A stretch of DNA of 47,113 nucleotides from Vibrio scophthalmi LMG 19158 (GCF_000222585.1 NZ_AFWE01000068.1:1-47113); one strand, 5' to 3'; shown: positions 1 through 9,646, counted from the first letter of the stretch. Notes: generated by a model not told the origin, from the letters alone. A program made the numbers and translations.

Positions 1-168
1 CATGGCTTCGATAGTTTGTTAATCGAAGCCTGTTTATCACATGCAGATCAAAATGAAGTAAGAGCCAGTTACAATCGTTCTGATTATTTAGAACAGAGAA
101 AAGATATTATGTGCTGGTGGGGAGAATATATCGAGCAAGCTGGTTCCGGAATAGAGCAAAGGCTTTAA
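1..168 (+). CDS. C-terminal end of a P4-type tyrosine integrase (5' part outside window)
   Basis: Frame 1 is open from the first base to a TAA at 166-168 and encodes 55 residues. The segment LSHADQNEVRASYNRSDYL followed by EQR and a Trp-rich end (MCWWGEYIEQ) matches the usual end of P4-like integrases: a conserved His, then Arg-Ala-x-Tyr-Asn-Arg with the nucleophilic Tyr, then YLEQR. Integrases of this family insert genomic islands into tRNA or tmRNA genes. The gene reads toward the BREX operon, as expected for the integrase at one edge of an island. The attachment site would lie to the left, outside the window. Whether the missing 5' part is intact cannot be seen. The family call is from motif resemblance. 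Confidence 0.75.
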   Translation, partial: HGFDSLLIEACLSHADQNEVRASYNRSDYLEQRKDIMCWWGEYIEQAGSGIEQRL

Positions 169-284
169 TTGCACAAGCTGTCGAAGCTGAGTTGCAAGAG
201 ATGCTGGCCAAACATAAAGAATTCATGGTTGATGGCAAGAAAGCCAATGATAACCTTCTTGGGGCTTACAAACACCGCCGGTGA
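156..284 (+). pseudogene. possible transposase remnant (IS256-like N-terminal segment)
   Basis: Frame 3 reads AKALIAQAVEAELQEMLAKH and then a DGKKA-containing stretch, ending at TGA 282-284. The QAVEAEL-x-E-L pattern followed by DG(R/K) resembles the N-terminal region of IS256-type (mutator) transposases, but the conserved catalytic part is absent. It overlaps the last codons of the integrase in another frame, so it has no start of its own and looks like a junction scar. It could equally be part of an unrelated small protein. The identification is weak. Confidence 0.3.
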
Positions 285-296
285 TAGGAACAAAAC

Positions 297-599
297 ATGA
301 AACAACTCAACACCTACGATACAAAAGAAGAAGGCGAAGCAGCACTTGCCAAAATAGATGAGCCCAAACGCCTTGCCAGTGAGCGTGACAGTACAGAAAC
401 AATATATAACTTATTTGGCACACCAAGCTGGGGGAACTTTTACAAGCTGGGCATGTTTAACCTCGTAGAGCTCAAAGTCATTGTTCAGCAAAAGCAAAAC
501 GCTCAGCGCTATGATGCAAAAAAGCACCGTGAGATAATCACGATGCTTGAGTATGCAGCGAAGAGCTTCGAGTTAGAAATCCCGAAACACTGGTTGTAG
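297..599 (+). CDS. hypothetical protein, 100 aa
   Basis: An ATG at 297 follows a good ribosome binding sequence (TAGGA, 7 nt upstream), and the frame is open for 100 codons. The product is hydrophilic, with no signal peptide or membrane segment. It has an aromatic patch in the middle (TPSWGNFYKLGMFNL) and a Lys/Glu-rich C-terminal half likely to be helical. I do not recognise a family. It sits between the integrase/transposase scar and the converging end of the BREX operon (10 bp away), so it is island cargo. It could be intact or the remaining half of a larger protein. Confidence 0.55.
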   Translation: MKQLNTYDTKEEGEAALAKIDEPKRLASERDSTETIYNLFGTPSWGNFYKLGMFNLVELKVIVQQKQNAQRYDAKKHREIITMLEYAAKSFELEIPKHWL

Positions 600-608
600 T
601 TATTGAGG

Positions 609-1316
609 CTAAAGAAAAACAACCGTGTCCGACGATTGAAGATGTGCTTCTAGTTCTTTGTTAGTTTGCACATCTGATAAATCAAAAAACAGCTTAAATG
701 GAAACCAAACCGTATCGTCATTTATACTTGATAGACTCCGACTAGAGCTTTGGTTTGAACGCATTATTGCTTCCACGAGCCAACCTTTTACCTCTGGTTG
801 TTCAATAGATACTACCGTATTTAGCTCATAAACACCCTGCTTTGGATTTTTGAGCACTCCAAGGTTCATAAGAGTTCTTACAACAAATTGCATGCTACGT
901 TTTATTGTAGATGTATCGCCATATTGTTCCGTTACACGATCTTCAAGCTGAGAGTATATAAAGGTATCGTTAAGTTTAGTCAACTTACCAATCTGACCTA
1001 CAACAAAGGCAAAAAACGGGTACTTCGACAGCATCATGCCCCAATGAAACACCAAGTGTTGCTCACTATGCTCCATTAACAAGTTAGCCCCTCTCGATTG
1101 GAATCTTTCTGAGATATGCTTAGGTAGCTTGTTCCAAATTCCAAATAACAAATTCCGAGTTTTATCTTTTGCTACTTTACTGGTAAATGCAGGCTCAAGC
1201 ATGGAATCAATCCGGCCTTTCAACGCCTGCCCTTCTATACCATTAGCGACCCAAGATGCCGTCTGTGCTAGCCAATCAGGCTCTAAGTGACGATTAAAAC
1301 CAATTGAAACTTTCAA
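609..1316 (-). CDS. brxA: BrxA-like protein (DUF1819 type), second tandem copy
   Basis: Encodes 235 aa and is the last gene of the BREX operon. It shares the architecture of the broken copy just upstream: an N-terminal FNRHLEPDWL (FSRHIEIQWL in the copy), a middle MLEP...TSKV...KTRN segment, HWGMMLSK, YGDTSTIKRS and a C-terminal WFPF. BrxA is a small winged-helix-like DNA-binding protein found in most BREX types and usually needed for defence. The start is a TTG at 1316 behind a purine-rich AGAGAGAG. No ATG is available at this position, and the TTG gives an N-terminus matching the paralogue. It lies 11 bp after the preceding copy. It may supply BrxA activity if that copy is non-functional. 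The family name is assigned from motif resemblance and operon position. Confidence 0.75.
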   Translation of the reverse strand: MKVSIGFNRHLEPDWLAQTASWVANGIEGQALKGRIDSMLEPAFTSKVAKDKTRNLLFGIWNKLPKHISERFQSRGANLLMEHSEQHLVFHWGMMLSKYPFFAFVVGQIGKLTKLNDTFIYSQLEDRVTEQYGDTSTIKRSMQFVVRTLMNLGVLKNPKQGVYELNTVVSIEQPEVKGWLVEAIMRSNQSSSRSLSSINDDTVWFPFKLFFDLSDVQTNKELEAHLQSSDTVVFL

Positions 1317-1327
1317 TGCAACTCTCT

Positions 1328-2036
1328 CTATTTCTTAAATAAAACAAGGTCGTTTCCTTGTTGGTGAAGATCAAACCAAGTTGTCTCAAGCTCATTGACT
1401 GATACTGAGAATACAAATGGAAACCAAACTAGATCATCAAGCATATCTGCAAGAGAACGACTTCGATACCTTTGGTTATACATCAGAGATTGCAGAAGCC
1501 AGCTCTTATACTTACTTTCTACCTTATGTTCGAGCTTATACGCTTTATACGTCCTATTCATTTGACGCTCAAGAACTCTAAAATCGACCAGTGTTTTTAA
1601 CACCGAACGAAGACTACGTTTAACCGTCTCGGTATCCCCGTACAGTTCAACAATGTTCTTTTGAACTTGAGCATAGGTGAACACCTCTGCGTGTTTTTTA
1701 CGTCGCCCAATGAATCTTACTACATCAGCAAAAAAAATTGTTTTTAGCAACTAACATTCCCCAGTGCAATACAAAGTCTGGACGTTCACTACCAAGCACG
1801 GCTTCAATAGCAAACCGAGTAAAGCTTTCTGTGACATCATCAGAGTTAGGGGACCACAACTTGGTCAACTGATTTCGAGTTTTCCCTCTATTTACTTTAC
1901 ACGTGACCGAAGGCTCGAGCATCAAATCAATCTGTTCGTCGAGTTCTTTTTTTTGTTTTCCCTCGGCGACCCAGACCGCAACGGAATCTAACCATTGAAT
2001 CTCGATATGACGACTAAAGTTGACTCTCTTTGACAT
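1328..2036 (-). pseudogene. brxA: BrxA-like protein (DUF1819 type), first tandem copy, frameshifted at a T8 run
   Basis: Two overlapping minus-strand frames together make one BrxA-like protein of about 235 aa. The first starts at ATG 2036 (MSKRVNFSRHI, preceded by GAGAG) and stops just after HWGMLVAKNNFF. The second continues as ADVVRFIGRRKKHAEVFTYA and ends at 1328 (VLFKK). The switch is at a run of eight T on the coding strand (A at 1730-1737). With seven T the frame would be continuous. The joined product matches the length and motifs of the 235-aa neighbour. The start overlaps the end of pglZ by 23 bp. Explanations are a null mutation, a phase-variable tract, transcriptional slippage, or a sequencing error. 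Confidence 0.8.
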
Positions 2037-3993
2037 GTTGCTCTCTCGTAACAATAGCTAATGGGACAACCACCTCATGTAAGCTAATCCCGCCATGCCC
2101 GACAATCTGTTTGCCTTTCTGGATGAACGCATGACGACCTCTACTCACAAGCGGATACAAATCCGATGGTAGTCCAAATTTCTTAGCTGGCCATTCTAGC
2201 ACGTCTGCCTTATCATTCGAATATTCAACTGTATGTTTATACAGCCTAACTCTTTCACCTTTTGTCTCTGCTTTAACACCTTCATTTGGCCAACTTTGAC
2301 CTATTGCTTCTTGGTTACCGTGATCAGCCGTAATCACCACTTCAAAACCAGAATCCAGTAAAGCCTCTATCTTTGAAGAAAACTGCCACAGCTCGAGCCA
2401 TTTACTCACTGCAACATTTAGTAATGGCATCCCACCCTCAATTCCGTGCATCTGCTTATCTATATAATTGATAACGAAACCTGCAACCTTTAGCTTGGGC
2501 GAATGAAAGCGGTCTTTGAAGGATTCTAGATCTTTATGCTTCTCAAGAGTAACTTCATATGCTACTTCGGTCTTGCTTAAACCTTTATCTTCCCAAAACG
2601 CATGCCAGAGCGCTTTTTCTTTTGCGGTCGTATGCCATGAATCAGGAAATGAACGTGGCTGTTTGCCTGAGAATAAGGCCTGCCTCGCTATGGAGGTAAT
2701 AGTTGGAACCCATGAAAAAACACCTCTCTCCTCAACTCGAACATGAGGTATATCAATAATGTGCTCTTTAACGTAATTCCACTGTTGAAACCCCATACCA
2801 TCCATCACTAGTAGACACACCTTTTGACCTTTGCAGACTTTAAGGTTCAACCAATCCGGTATTTTATGCAGCATCTTAGGGAAGCGGGTTGTCGGCGTGT
2901 TTATCAGCTTGCCAAAGTTCGTTTGCAACCACGTTTCAAAGTATTCATCTACTTTAGAGTTTAAATTAGCAATCTCAGCGCTCAGAGCATAGATATCTGA
3001 ACCTTTCAAAGAGTGGGATAACGAATTCAGTACACCAAGTTCGCGTGCGATCTCTTCCCACTTTTCTGAATCTTCAGGTAGCGGCAAGTCCTGCACGATG
3101 AATTGATCCGAAAGCTTATTAAATAGCTGCCTTACTCGCAATAAATCCCTAGACTCATCATCCGCGATAACTCCAACCCATTCCCAATCATCTTTTCCTA
3201 AGCCGTCAAAATCTACAGCTTGGAGAATCCCGTCAGCAAATAAATTATCAACAAATACTTTAATATCTTGGTCGTCAAATGGAACAACAAGCTCATCGTC
3301 AGGCCATGATGATTCCTTAATCTCATGCCTCTGGGCTTTTCGCTGCAAGTGAAGCAACCACTGCTGTTGAAGAAACGCGAAGAACTCTGTTCTATCAGGC
3401 ACAACCCTTGAGAAATCCCAACGACTAAACTGCTCACGAACTTGGAGAGTTTCAATTAACCTCTCTTCAAAAACCAACGGCATCTCGATACCAAGGTAAT
3501 GCTTTCGAATGAGCAAACGAACTAAATCTGTCTCAGATTGAACGATCTCCGGAGCAATTTTGTAGATATGTCGTAAGACAAAATCCAAACTAGCATTTCG
3601 GTTTAGCTTATCCGCACCATAGCTCTTCACTGCAGACTGCAGCTGCTCATAATCTTTAGGTAATAAAGCTCTCAGTACTGATGCATCCAACTCTGGTATC
3701 ACTTCACTAATATCAAAATCAACACGCTTAGCTGAAAATTCAATATCATAAGGAATACTAGGCTGTTCATCGACAACCCTAATTAATAGAGCTCTGCACT
3801 CATCACTACCAAGCCATTCTTCAAAACATAACCTTAGTGCGAGAGGATCAGCATCCGCGAAAAGTACAGCTCCTGCCTGTTCGATTAGATCAGCTATTGC
3901 GGGTTCAAAACATAAATTATCAGGGTCGTTAACAATATAGTGAACAGGCTCTGTCAAAGCCATCTGACTAGTAAGCTTCTCTTGCCAGTTCAT
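2014..3993 (-). CDS. pglZ: PglZ, BREX alkaline-phosphatase-superfamily protein
   Basis: 659 aa. The C-terminal half is an alkaline phosphatase/phosphodiesterase-like domain. CLLVMDGMGFQQW at about 393-405 has the first metal-binding Asp (398). VPTITS at 429-434 places the candidate nucleophilic Thr. ITADHGNQEA at about 554-563 carries the metal-binding Asp-His, and a GHGG lies near the end. The N-terminal 350 residues are family-specific and probably structural. PglZ is one of the two hallmark proteins of BREX. It associates with the methyltransferase and is needed for defence and host methylation. It starts 2 nt after the helicase stop codon, so it is translationally coupled in the operon. 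No damaged motif is seen. Confidence 0.92.
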   Translation of the reverse strand: MNWQEKLTSQMALTEPVHYIVNDPDNLCFEPAIADLIEQAGAVLFADADPLALRLCFEEWLGSDECRALLIRVVDEQPSIPYDIEFSAKRVDFDISEVIPELDASVLRALLPKDYEQLQSAVKSYGADKLNRNASLDFVLRHIYKIAPEIVQSETDLVRLLIRKHYLGIEMPLVFEERLIETLQVREQFSRWDFSRVVPDRTEFFAFLQQQWLLHLQRKAQRHEIKESSWPDDELVVPFDDQDIKVFVDNLFADGILQAVDFDGLGKDDWEWVGVIADDESRDLLRVRQLFNKLSDQFIVQDLPLPEDSEKWEEIARELGVLNSLSHSLKGSDIYALSAEIANLNSKVDEYFETWLQTNFGKLINTPTTRFPKMLHKIPDWLNLKVCKGQKVCLLVMDGMGFQQWNYVKEHIIDIPHVRVEERGVFSWVPTITSIARQALFSGKQPRSFPDSWHTTAKEKALWHAFWEDKGLSKTEVAYEVTLEKHKDLESFKDRFHSPKLKVAGFVINYIDKQMHGIEGGMPLLNVAVSKWLELWQFSSKIEALLDSGFEVVITADHGNQEAIGQSWPNEGVKAETKGERVRLYKHTVEYSNDKADVLEWPAKKFGLPSDLYPLVSRGRHAFIQKGKQIVGHGGISLHEVVVPLAIVTREQHVKESQL

Positions 3994-3995
3994 AT

Positions 3996-6791
3996 CTATC
4001 CTTTAATTTCAAACACTAGATGAAGGTTTAACTCAGGGTATATCTCACGCTTTGCATCAATATCAACCTTCCATTGACTGTATTCAATATCCAACTGACG
4101 CATTCTATAGCTCTTAACTTCTGGCAGACCTATTCGTTCAATTGCATTTCTTCTGGCTTTGAAGGAATACTCTCCTTTCTCAACGCTAAGTTCTAGTTCG
4201 TTCAAATGCTCAGCTAGCATAGAATCAAACAAAATTTTTCCTTGGACCTCTGCAGACTCTCTAAGCAATTGATATGCTTTTTTAGACTCTGGATTTGAGC
4301 TTAAGTCGGACTCGATAATATCTGAACATATTGCATCCCACACTCGATTAGATGCGGTAGAGAAATACTGGCCTGCTGTATTTATATAGATTGGCAAATA
4401 CTGCAATTGACGCTCATCCTGACCAGAAAATCGAACGCTCCAGAGGGACCAATACCCGGTCACACCGGAAGGCAGGGAAGGAACTCGAACAAGAGGTATG
4501 TTTTGGACTTCGCTCCAAATTGGTAAGTGTGTGCTCAAGCCTCTCACCTTTGGGTTTTCAAGAGTAATGTGCTTTAATCCTGGTGTTTTCTGCGCTTCCT
4601 TACCAATAAAGGTAATGTCTTCCCAGTTAGCGCCATCTGGCCATTTAACACATATCGCTCCATTCTCAGCACGAGTAAATGACGCATCCGCACCTTGAGA
4701 GCTCTTAAAACTTAGGTACTGATTCACCATCCGCTCAACCCAATAAGGCAAAGGGTGATCAATAACTTTCTGGTAATCACTTGGATTTAACGACTTACCA
4801 TCTGAAAACAAACCGTCTTGAGAACGTTTATCTCGAGCTCCACCCTGAATCACTTTCAAGGCTTTCGCTAATTCCTGATCCATCGTTGCCGGGTTCGATA
4901 TGGATTCCATAAAGAGCTCATCAAAGAGATGATTTGCCTCGGCTGAGTCAAGTACGTCACTAGTTTTATCTACTCCGAATTCATCTAAGATGACTTGAAG
5001 CTTCGATTCCAATACATCTCGCACTCTATGCTCCACAGAGTCTTCCAGTACAAAGTTTAGAGCTCGTACTACATGGGGCTGACCGATACGATCAACACGC
5101 CCAATGCGCTGCTCCATTCTCATTGGATTCCAAGGCATATCGTAGTTTACTATGACGTGACAAAATTGAAGGTTTAAACCTTCACCACCAGCATCAGTAG
5201 AGATCAAAAGTCGCGTATCACCAGCAAACGAAGCCTGTGCCCTTTTTCGCTCATGCATATCCATAGAGCCATTAAGCGTGACAACACTGATCCCCCTATC
5301 GGTAAAGAACTTCGTGAGCATCTGTTGGGTTGGTACAAATTCGGTAAAGACCAACATTTTTAGTTCAGGATCTTGTTCTGCTTGTTGAAGTTGATAGAGC
5401 CAATCAATCAGTGCTTCTGCTTTAGTATCACTTTCTTTGGCAACGCATTCGCTAGCAATATTTAACAAACGCTGTACATTAGCCTTCTCGTTTGCCAACG
5501 CTTGCTTGCTAGTTGCAATCAACTCATCTAATTGCGCTTGGCCATCTAGGTCCGCCCAGTCATCGGCAAAAGCTAGCGGAAGCTCATCTTCAATAACAGT
5601 ATTCTCGAGTGACTGTAATCGCCTAGACAATGTCATTGCAATTGCTGCACTACTCGAGCTAACAAGGCGCTGCATCAAGATCATTAAAAAGCCAATAGCA
5701 TTTTGTTTTTGAGCTTTTGCTTGGTTATAACCTTCTTTTACATACTCAGTGACTTCTTCGTACAAGTGCCTCTGTAAAGCGTGTCTACTCTTCCAGGCCA
5801 CAGGAATTAGCTCTGTCTTTCTAGGCTTAAATAATGGCTTACCTGTGCCGTCTATTGATATTCGCTTTTCAGTTCTTACGACATAGGGCTGAACACGTTC
5901 TTTCGTAACACTCGAAACATCAGGAAAAGCCTCTTTATCAAGTAAGGCCATAAGTCTGTGAAAAGCGTCACTCTTGCCCTGGTGAGGTGTTGCCGACAGC
6001 AGCAATAAGTAGGGTGATGCTTCCGCCAGACCTTGCCCTAACTTATAACGTGCAACGAGCTCGGTACTGCCACCTAATCGATGCGCTTCATCGACGACAA
6101 TGAGATCCCATCCGGCAGACAGCAAATCATCAAATCTATGCTTGTTGTACTCATGAACTTGTTTAACCGACCAGCCTTTTCTGCTCTCAATTGGCTTTAT
6201 ACTATCAACGGGACAAACAACCAAATCATGTCGAAGCCAAACATTGTCGTTCTCATCTACAGGTTTATTCTCCCCAGGGATGAGCAGATGAAATGATTCC
6301 CCAAAGTGAGTGCTCATCTCACTTACCCATTGGCTTACCAAGCCTTTAGGTGCACACACTAAGATTCGTTTAGCCATACCTCTTAGCTTAAGCTCTCGCA
6401 TAACCAAGCCAGCCTCGATGGTTTTACCAAGCCCTACTTCGTCAGCAAATAGATAACGGACTTGCTTGCGCGACATAACCTTGTCAAGCGCTTTCAATTG
6501 GTGAGGCAATGGAATGATATTTGATTCTACAGGAGCAAGTAGAATGTCCTCTTTTTGGGCATTCGCTATTTTGGCTGCGATACCAATATAAGAGAAAAAA
6601 TGTGTGCTAGGCGATTTATCCATAGAAGTTTTAGACAAATCATCCGAAGAAACTTTTACAACGCTATCTTGTTGTTGGAGCCAAACACGATAAAAGCTCT
6701 GGCCCCAAAGGCCAGAGCTTTCTATCACTTTCACGTATTGTTGATGGGCTTGACTCCAAGCCCAATCACCGACATTTAAAAGTGTTGCCAT
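3996..6791 (-). CDS. brxHII: BrxHII-type SNF2/DEAH helicase
   Basis: 931 aa from the ATG at 6791, which overlaps the methyltransferase stop as TAATG; a GTG two codons upstream is possible but less likely. It is a superfamily 2 helicase with Walker A FADEVGLGKTIEAG (around residue 120), DEAH (around 236), SAT (around 268) and the motif VI segment QRIGRVDRIGQ (around 563-573). The long C-terminal extension has no recognised domain. The Swi2/Snf2-like order of motifs and the position between pglXI and pglZ fit BrxHII, the helicase of type 3 BREX, thought to move on DNA during host/phage discrimination. Function in this strain is inferred from family and context. Confidence 0.9.
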   Translation of the reverse strand: MATLLNVGDWAWSQAHQQYVKVIESSGLWGQSFYRVWLQQQDSVVKVSSDDLSKTSMDKSPSTHFFSYIGIAAKIANAQKEDILLAPVESNIIPLPHQLKALDKVMSRKQVRYLFADEVGLGKTIEAGLVMRELKLRGMAKRILVCAPKGLVSQWVSEMSTHFGESFHLLIPGENKPVDENDNVWLRHDLVVCPVDSIKPIESRKGWSVKQVHEYNKHRFDDLLSAGWDLIVVDEAHRLGGSTELVARYKLGQGLAEASPYLLLLSATPHQGKSDAFHRLMALLDKEAFPDVSSVTKERVQPYVVRTEKRISIDGTGKPLFKPRKTELIPVAWKSRHALQRHLYEEVTEYVKEGYNQAKAQKQNAIGFLMILMQRLVSSSSAAIAMTLSRRLQSLENTVIEDELPLAFADDWADLDGQAQLDELIATSKQALANEKANVQRLLNIASECVAKESDTKAEALIDWLYQLQQAEQDPELKMLVFTEFVPTQQMLTKFFTDRGISVVTLNGSMDMHERKRAQASFAGDTRLLISTDAGGEGLNLQFCHVIVNYDMPWNPMRMEQRIGRVDRIGQPHVVRALNFVLEDSVEHRVRDVLESKLQVILDEFGVDKTSDVLDSAEANHLFDELFMESISNPATMDQELAKALKVIQGGARDKRSQDGLFSDGKSLNPSDYQKVIDHPLPYWVERMVNQYLSFKSSQGADASFTRAENGAICVKWPDGANWEDITFIGKEAQKTPGLKHITLENPKVRGLSTHLPIWSEVQNIPLVRVPSLPSGVTGYWSLWSVRFSGQDERQLQYLPIYINTAGQYFSTASNRVWDAICSDIIESDLSSNPESKKAYQLLRESAEVQGKILFDSMLAEHLNELELSVEKGEYSFKARRNAIERIGLPEVKSYRMRQLDIEYSQWKVDIDAKREIYPELNLHLVFEIKG

Positions 6792-9604
6792 TACCACTCA
6801 TCATCCTCGGTAGAGGTTAGCGTTAATGCATTATCGTAGAACATCAACAACTTCTCATCTTCCTGAAGAACCGCTGGTGGAATTTTCGCTGAGATATCCA
6901 AAATGGTTTGGAAGTCTTGAGCTTCCCAAGCTGTATTAAAACCAGCTCGCAGGGCTTCAGCTCGCGGTTGCTTGATTTTTTTCTTTTCCACTTTGTACGT
7001 TTCGAACTCTTTGAGCAATGCACGTAAACGCACCTTCTCTAAATCCGCTGCTTTGTTTGGATCTGGCACATACCAACGGTCCTTAGCTTTCGCAACAAGT
7101 TTAGGATCGCTCTTATCTAAACCACGCATATCTTTGAAGTTGGTAGATAAATAGGTGTGAATTTGAGCAGGAACTTCATCTTTACCATCATACTTAATGA
7201 AATTTTGCTCGAGCAATGTTGACAACTCCAGCTCTAACTCGTTTTTCTTCCAACCTGAAAGTTCATTCAAGAATAATGGATGAATCTCTGAGTAGGTTTT
7301 AGGTTTTTCTTTCAGTTCTTGACGCATCCATTCGATTGCAGACGCCTCATCATCCACAAAAATTGAAAGCTGCATTACTTCGTTAGATAGTGCTCTTTTT
7401 CTATCATACTCAGCAACTTGCTCTGGCAAAAATACCATCCCTTCTCGTTCTACGAATCTTTTTAATAAGCCTTTAAGGAAATCTTGGCTCGATAGTGGGA
7501 CTTGAATACCTTTTCTAATACAAGTTGTAATAAGCTGATCAAATAATATCCTAGGGTCTCGTTCTGGAATCTTAACCAAGTCACTCCCTTGATATTTAGT
7601 TATCGGTAAAAAGCTTAAATGAGAACTTATAAACTCCCATACTCCTTTAAAATCATCAGTTTTTGAATTAAATACAATTTCTATATCATCTTTTGGCTTA
7701 TATGCAGATATAACTAAATCTTGTTTCACAGCCGTTGTTGTTGTGACAGCTTTAAAGCTGCCTTGTTTTTTATCTAATGCGGAAACGTTAGCTACAATTA
7801 ATCCAGACTCTCGAATTGCTGTCTGAATACTATTCCATACAGATGCCTTTGTATTTGAGAACTCTATTGTTATCCAATGCCCTGGTTTTAACACTCTTGC
7901 TGCTTCTTTGAAGCATTCACTCATAAGAGCGCGATAACAATCAAGGCTTTTAGATTGTGCTGAACTTTCAATTGCTTCTTTTTCAATTGCAGTTCTAACT
8001 TCAAGCCAAGACTCCCAAAGAAAACTCAATTCAGAATAACTAATATTTGAGCCGAATGGAGGATCTAAAAAAATGTAATCAACAGAATTATCTGGAATAT
8101 TTAACTTTCCAGCATTTCCTGTTGAAATAGCACTAGTATTAGGATGTGTATCAACACGACTGAGAGTTTTAGGAATTCTGTTCAACCAGGTTTCAAAAGG
8201 TTGCACTTCTACAGAAAAAGAAGGAATATATAATGTTCCAGAAAGAGGGGTCCCGACCCATCCGCCGCCGCCATGGAAAAAGTATGATACTAAAAATCTA
8301 GTTAACTTAGATTGCCTAATTACTAAGCTATCCAACTGAAACTGTAGTTCTTTATAGTATCTTGATGATTTAATTCGTTCTTTTAAAGCAGAAAGAACGA
8401 TCATATTTCTCTTCGTGTAGAAGTGATGTAAATGGGTTATTCCAGATGGATCATTTCTTCTTGTTTCCTTCCCTTCTATCATTCGATGATTAGGAAATGG
8501 GAATGTAATTTCACACTCATCAATAACTTTTAATAATTTTATATCATCAGAATCTGGGGATTTTTTATATCTTTTACCGTTATGTTTATATACGATTAAC
8601 ACAGGCACGGATTCAGCTTGAACTATTGTTTTTTTCAAAGCTGGATCAAATACAGTGGCATCCTTTCTTATCAACTGCTTTTTTACTAAAGATGCTGTGC
8701 AACATGAACATTCAATTGTGTTCTTTACCTTCCCTACTTCCTTATCAATTCCCTCATTCCAGAGCACTATCTCACCAGAGCACTCCGGACACAAAAACAC
8801 ATCTGACCAAACAACGCAATTAATGTCGCATTCAGAACCATCCGAATGTTTAGTTTTGTATAGCCAAGAATACTCTTTGAATATCTCATTAATTATATTT
8901 TCTGCCTCTAAAACAAATGATTCATTATCAATTGCTTGATTGTAATTACTAGATATCAGGGTCGCAATCGGAGCGATATCGTTTAACAAAATATTTCTTT
9001 TGCCTAGCTTAGAAAATGTTTCCCTCTTTGTCTCATTACTTTCAATATCAAAAAATTCTTGTTGAATGTCATCGTTATCTAGAACCCTATAACCCAAAGA
9101 TTCTACGACACTTCGGTCTCCACACAACTGACCTGCTACACCAGTCATTCCTGAGCCACAGAAACTATCAAGAACTACATCTCCGGGTTTAGTGTAGTGA
9201 AGAATATAACGCATGACCGCTTTATGAGGTACTTTTGTATGATATGAGTGCGCATTATAGATAGGGTCGTTTTTACCTTCACTAACATCTGCAGCAAAAG
9301 GTTCCCTAAAGTACTCTTCCTCACTTAATTGTTTTTGGGATTCCCATAAATTTGCAAAGTCACTTAACCATGGATTTGGACATGCAGTGTAGAAAGGAGG
9401 ATCAGAAAGCCCCAAAATGGCTTCATCCGTGCCGATAGGAAAGCCTTCAATGGCTCTAAACTCTGGATCTTTTAATTTTTCACGTAGTAATTCTGTAAAG
9501 TGATTTCTACGAGCTTCGTCACTCTCAAAAGTCATCCCCAGGCAATCTACTGGCCCAGGTGCTTTATTTTCGCCTTCAATATCAAACAGGTTATCTTGTT
9601 TCAT
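6791..9604 (-). CDS. pglXI: PglXI-type adenine-specific DNA methyltransferase
   Basis: 937 aa. The N-terminus has a DPPF (68-71) in LSDPPFYTACPNPW, then a SAM-binding motif DSFCGSGMTG (146-155). A CxxC...CxxC zinc-ribbon-like insert follows (Cys 272/275 and 299/302), and then a second catalytic DPPFGSN (514-520). The last 350 residues are Lys/Glu-rich and probably recognise DNA or partners. It is the BREX methyltransferase that would mark a non-palindromic adenine-containing site on host DNA so the system spares self. The gene is noticeably more AT-rich in its middle than its neighbours. It follows brxC after a 62-bp gap containing a perfect hairpin and overlaps brxHII by 1 nt (TAATG). The recognition site cannot be read from sequence. 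Confidence 0.9.
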   Translation of the reverse strand: MKQDNLFDIEGENKAPGPVDCLGMTFESDEARRNHFTELLREKLKDPEFRAIEGFPIGTDEAILGLSDPPFYTACPNPWLSDFANLWESQKQLSEEEYFREPFAADVSEGKNDPIYNAHSYHTKVPHKAVMRYILHYTKPGDVVLDSFCGSGMTGVAGQLCGDRSVVESLGYRVLDNDDIQQEFFDIESNETKRETFSKLGKRNILLNDIAPIATLISSNYNQAIDNESFVLEAENIINEIFKEYSWLYKTKHSDGSECDINCVVWSDVFLCPECSGEIVLWNEGIDKEVGKVKNTIECSCCTASLVKKQLIRKDATVFDPALKKTIVQAESVPVLIVYKHNGKRYKKSPDSDDIKLLKVIDECEITFPFPNHRMIEGKETRRNDPSGITHLHHFYTKRNMIVLSALKERIKSSRYYKELQFQLDSLVIRQSKLTRFLVSYFFHGGGGWVGTPLSGTLYIPSFSVEVQPFETWLNRIPKTLSRVDTHPNTSAISTGNAGKLNIPDNSVDYIFLDPPFGSNISYSELSFLWESWLEVRTAIEKEAIESSAQSKSLDCYRALMSECFKEAARVLKPGHWITIEFSNTKASVWNSIQTAIRESGLIVANVSALDKKQGSFKAVTTTTAVKQDLVISAYKPKDDIEIVFNSKTDDFKGVWEFISSHLSFLPITKYQGSDLVKIPERDPRILFDQLITTCIRKGIQVPLSSQDFLKGLLKRFVEREGMVFLPEQVAEYDRKRALSNEVMQLSIFVDDEASAIEWMRQELKEKPKTYSEIHPLFLNELSGWKKNELELELSTLLEQNFIKYDGKDEVPAQIHTYLSTNFKDMRGLDKSDPKLVAKAKDRWYVPDPNKAADLEKVRLRALLKEFETYKVEKKKIKQPRAEALRAGFNTAWEAQDFQTILDISAKIPPAVLQEDEKLLMFYDNALTLTSTEDDEW

Positions 9605-9617
9605 TGTTCATTCTCTA

Positions 9618-9646
9618 CAGAAGCCAGTCACTCGTACTGGCTTCTG
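9618..9646 (-). promoter_or_regulatory. perfect 11-bp hairpin in the brxC-pglXI gap
   Basis: The arms CAGAAGCCAGT (9618-9628) and ACTGGCTTCTG (9636-9646) are exactly complementary around a 7-nt loop. This is the only sizeable gap in the BREX operon; the other core genes overlap or nearly touch. There is no U-run after the stem on the minus strand, so it is not a typical terminator. It ends 14 nt before the pglXI start, so it could act as an mRNA-stability or translation-control element, or a partial attenuator. Function is inferred. Confidence 0.6.

Noticed and set aside
1730-1737. Programmed -1 ribosomal frameshift at the brxA T8 run
   Set aside because: A -1 slip leads quickly to a stop (Leu-Leu-Met-stop). 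A +1 move is needed to join the two frames, so classical -1 frameshifting is ruled out; transcriptional slippage or phase variation remain possible.
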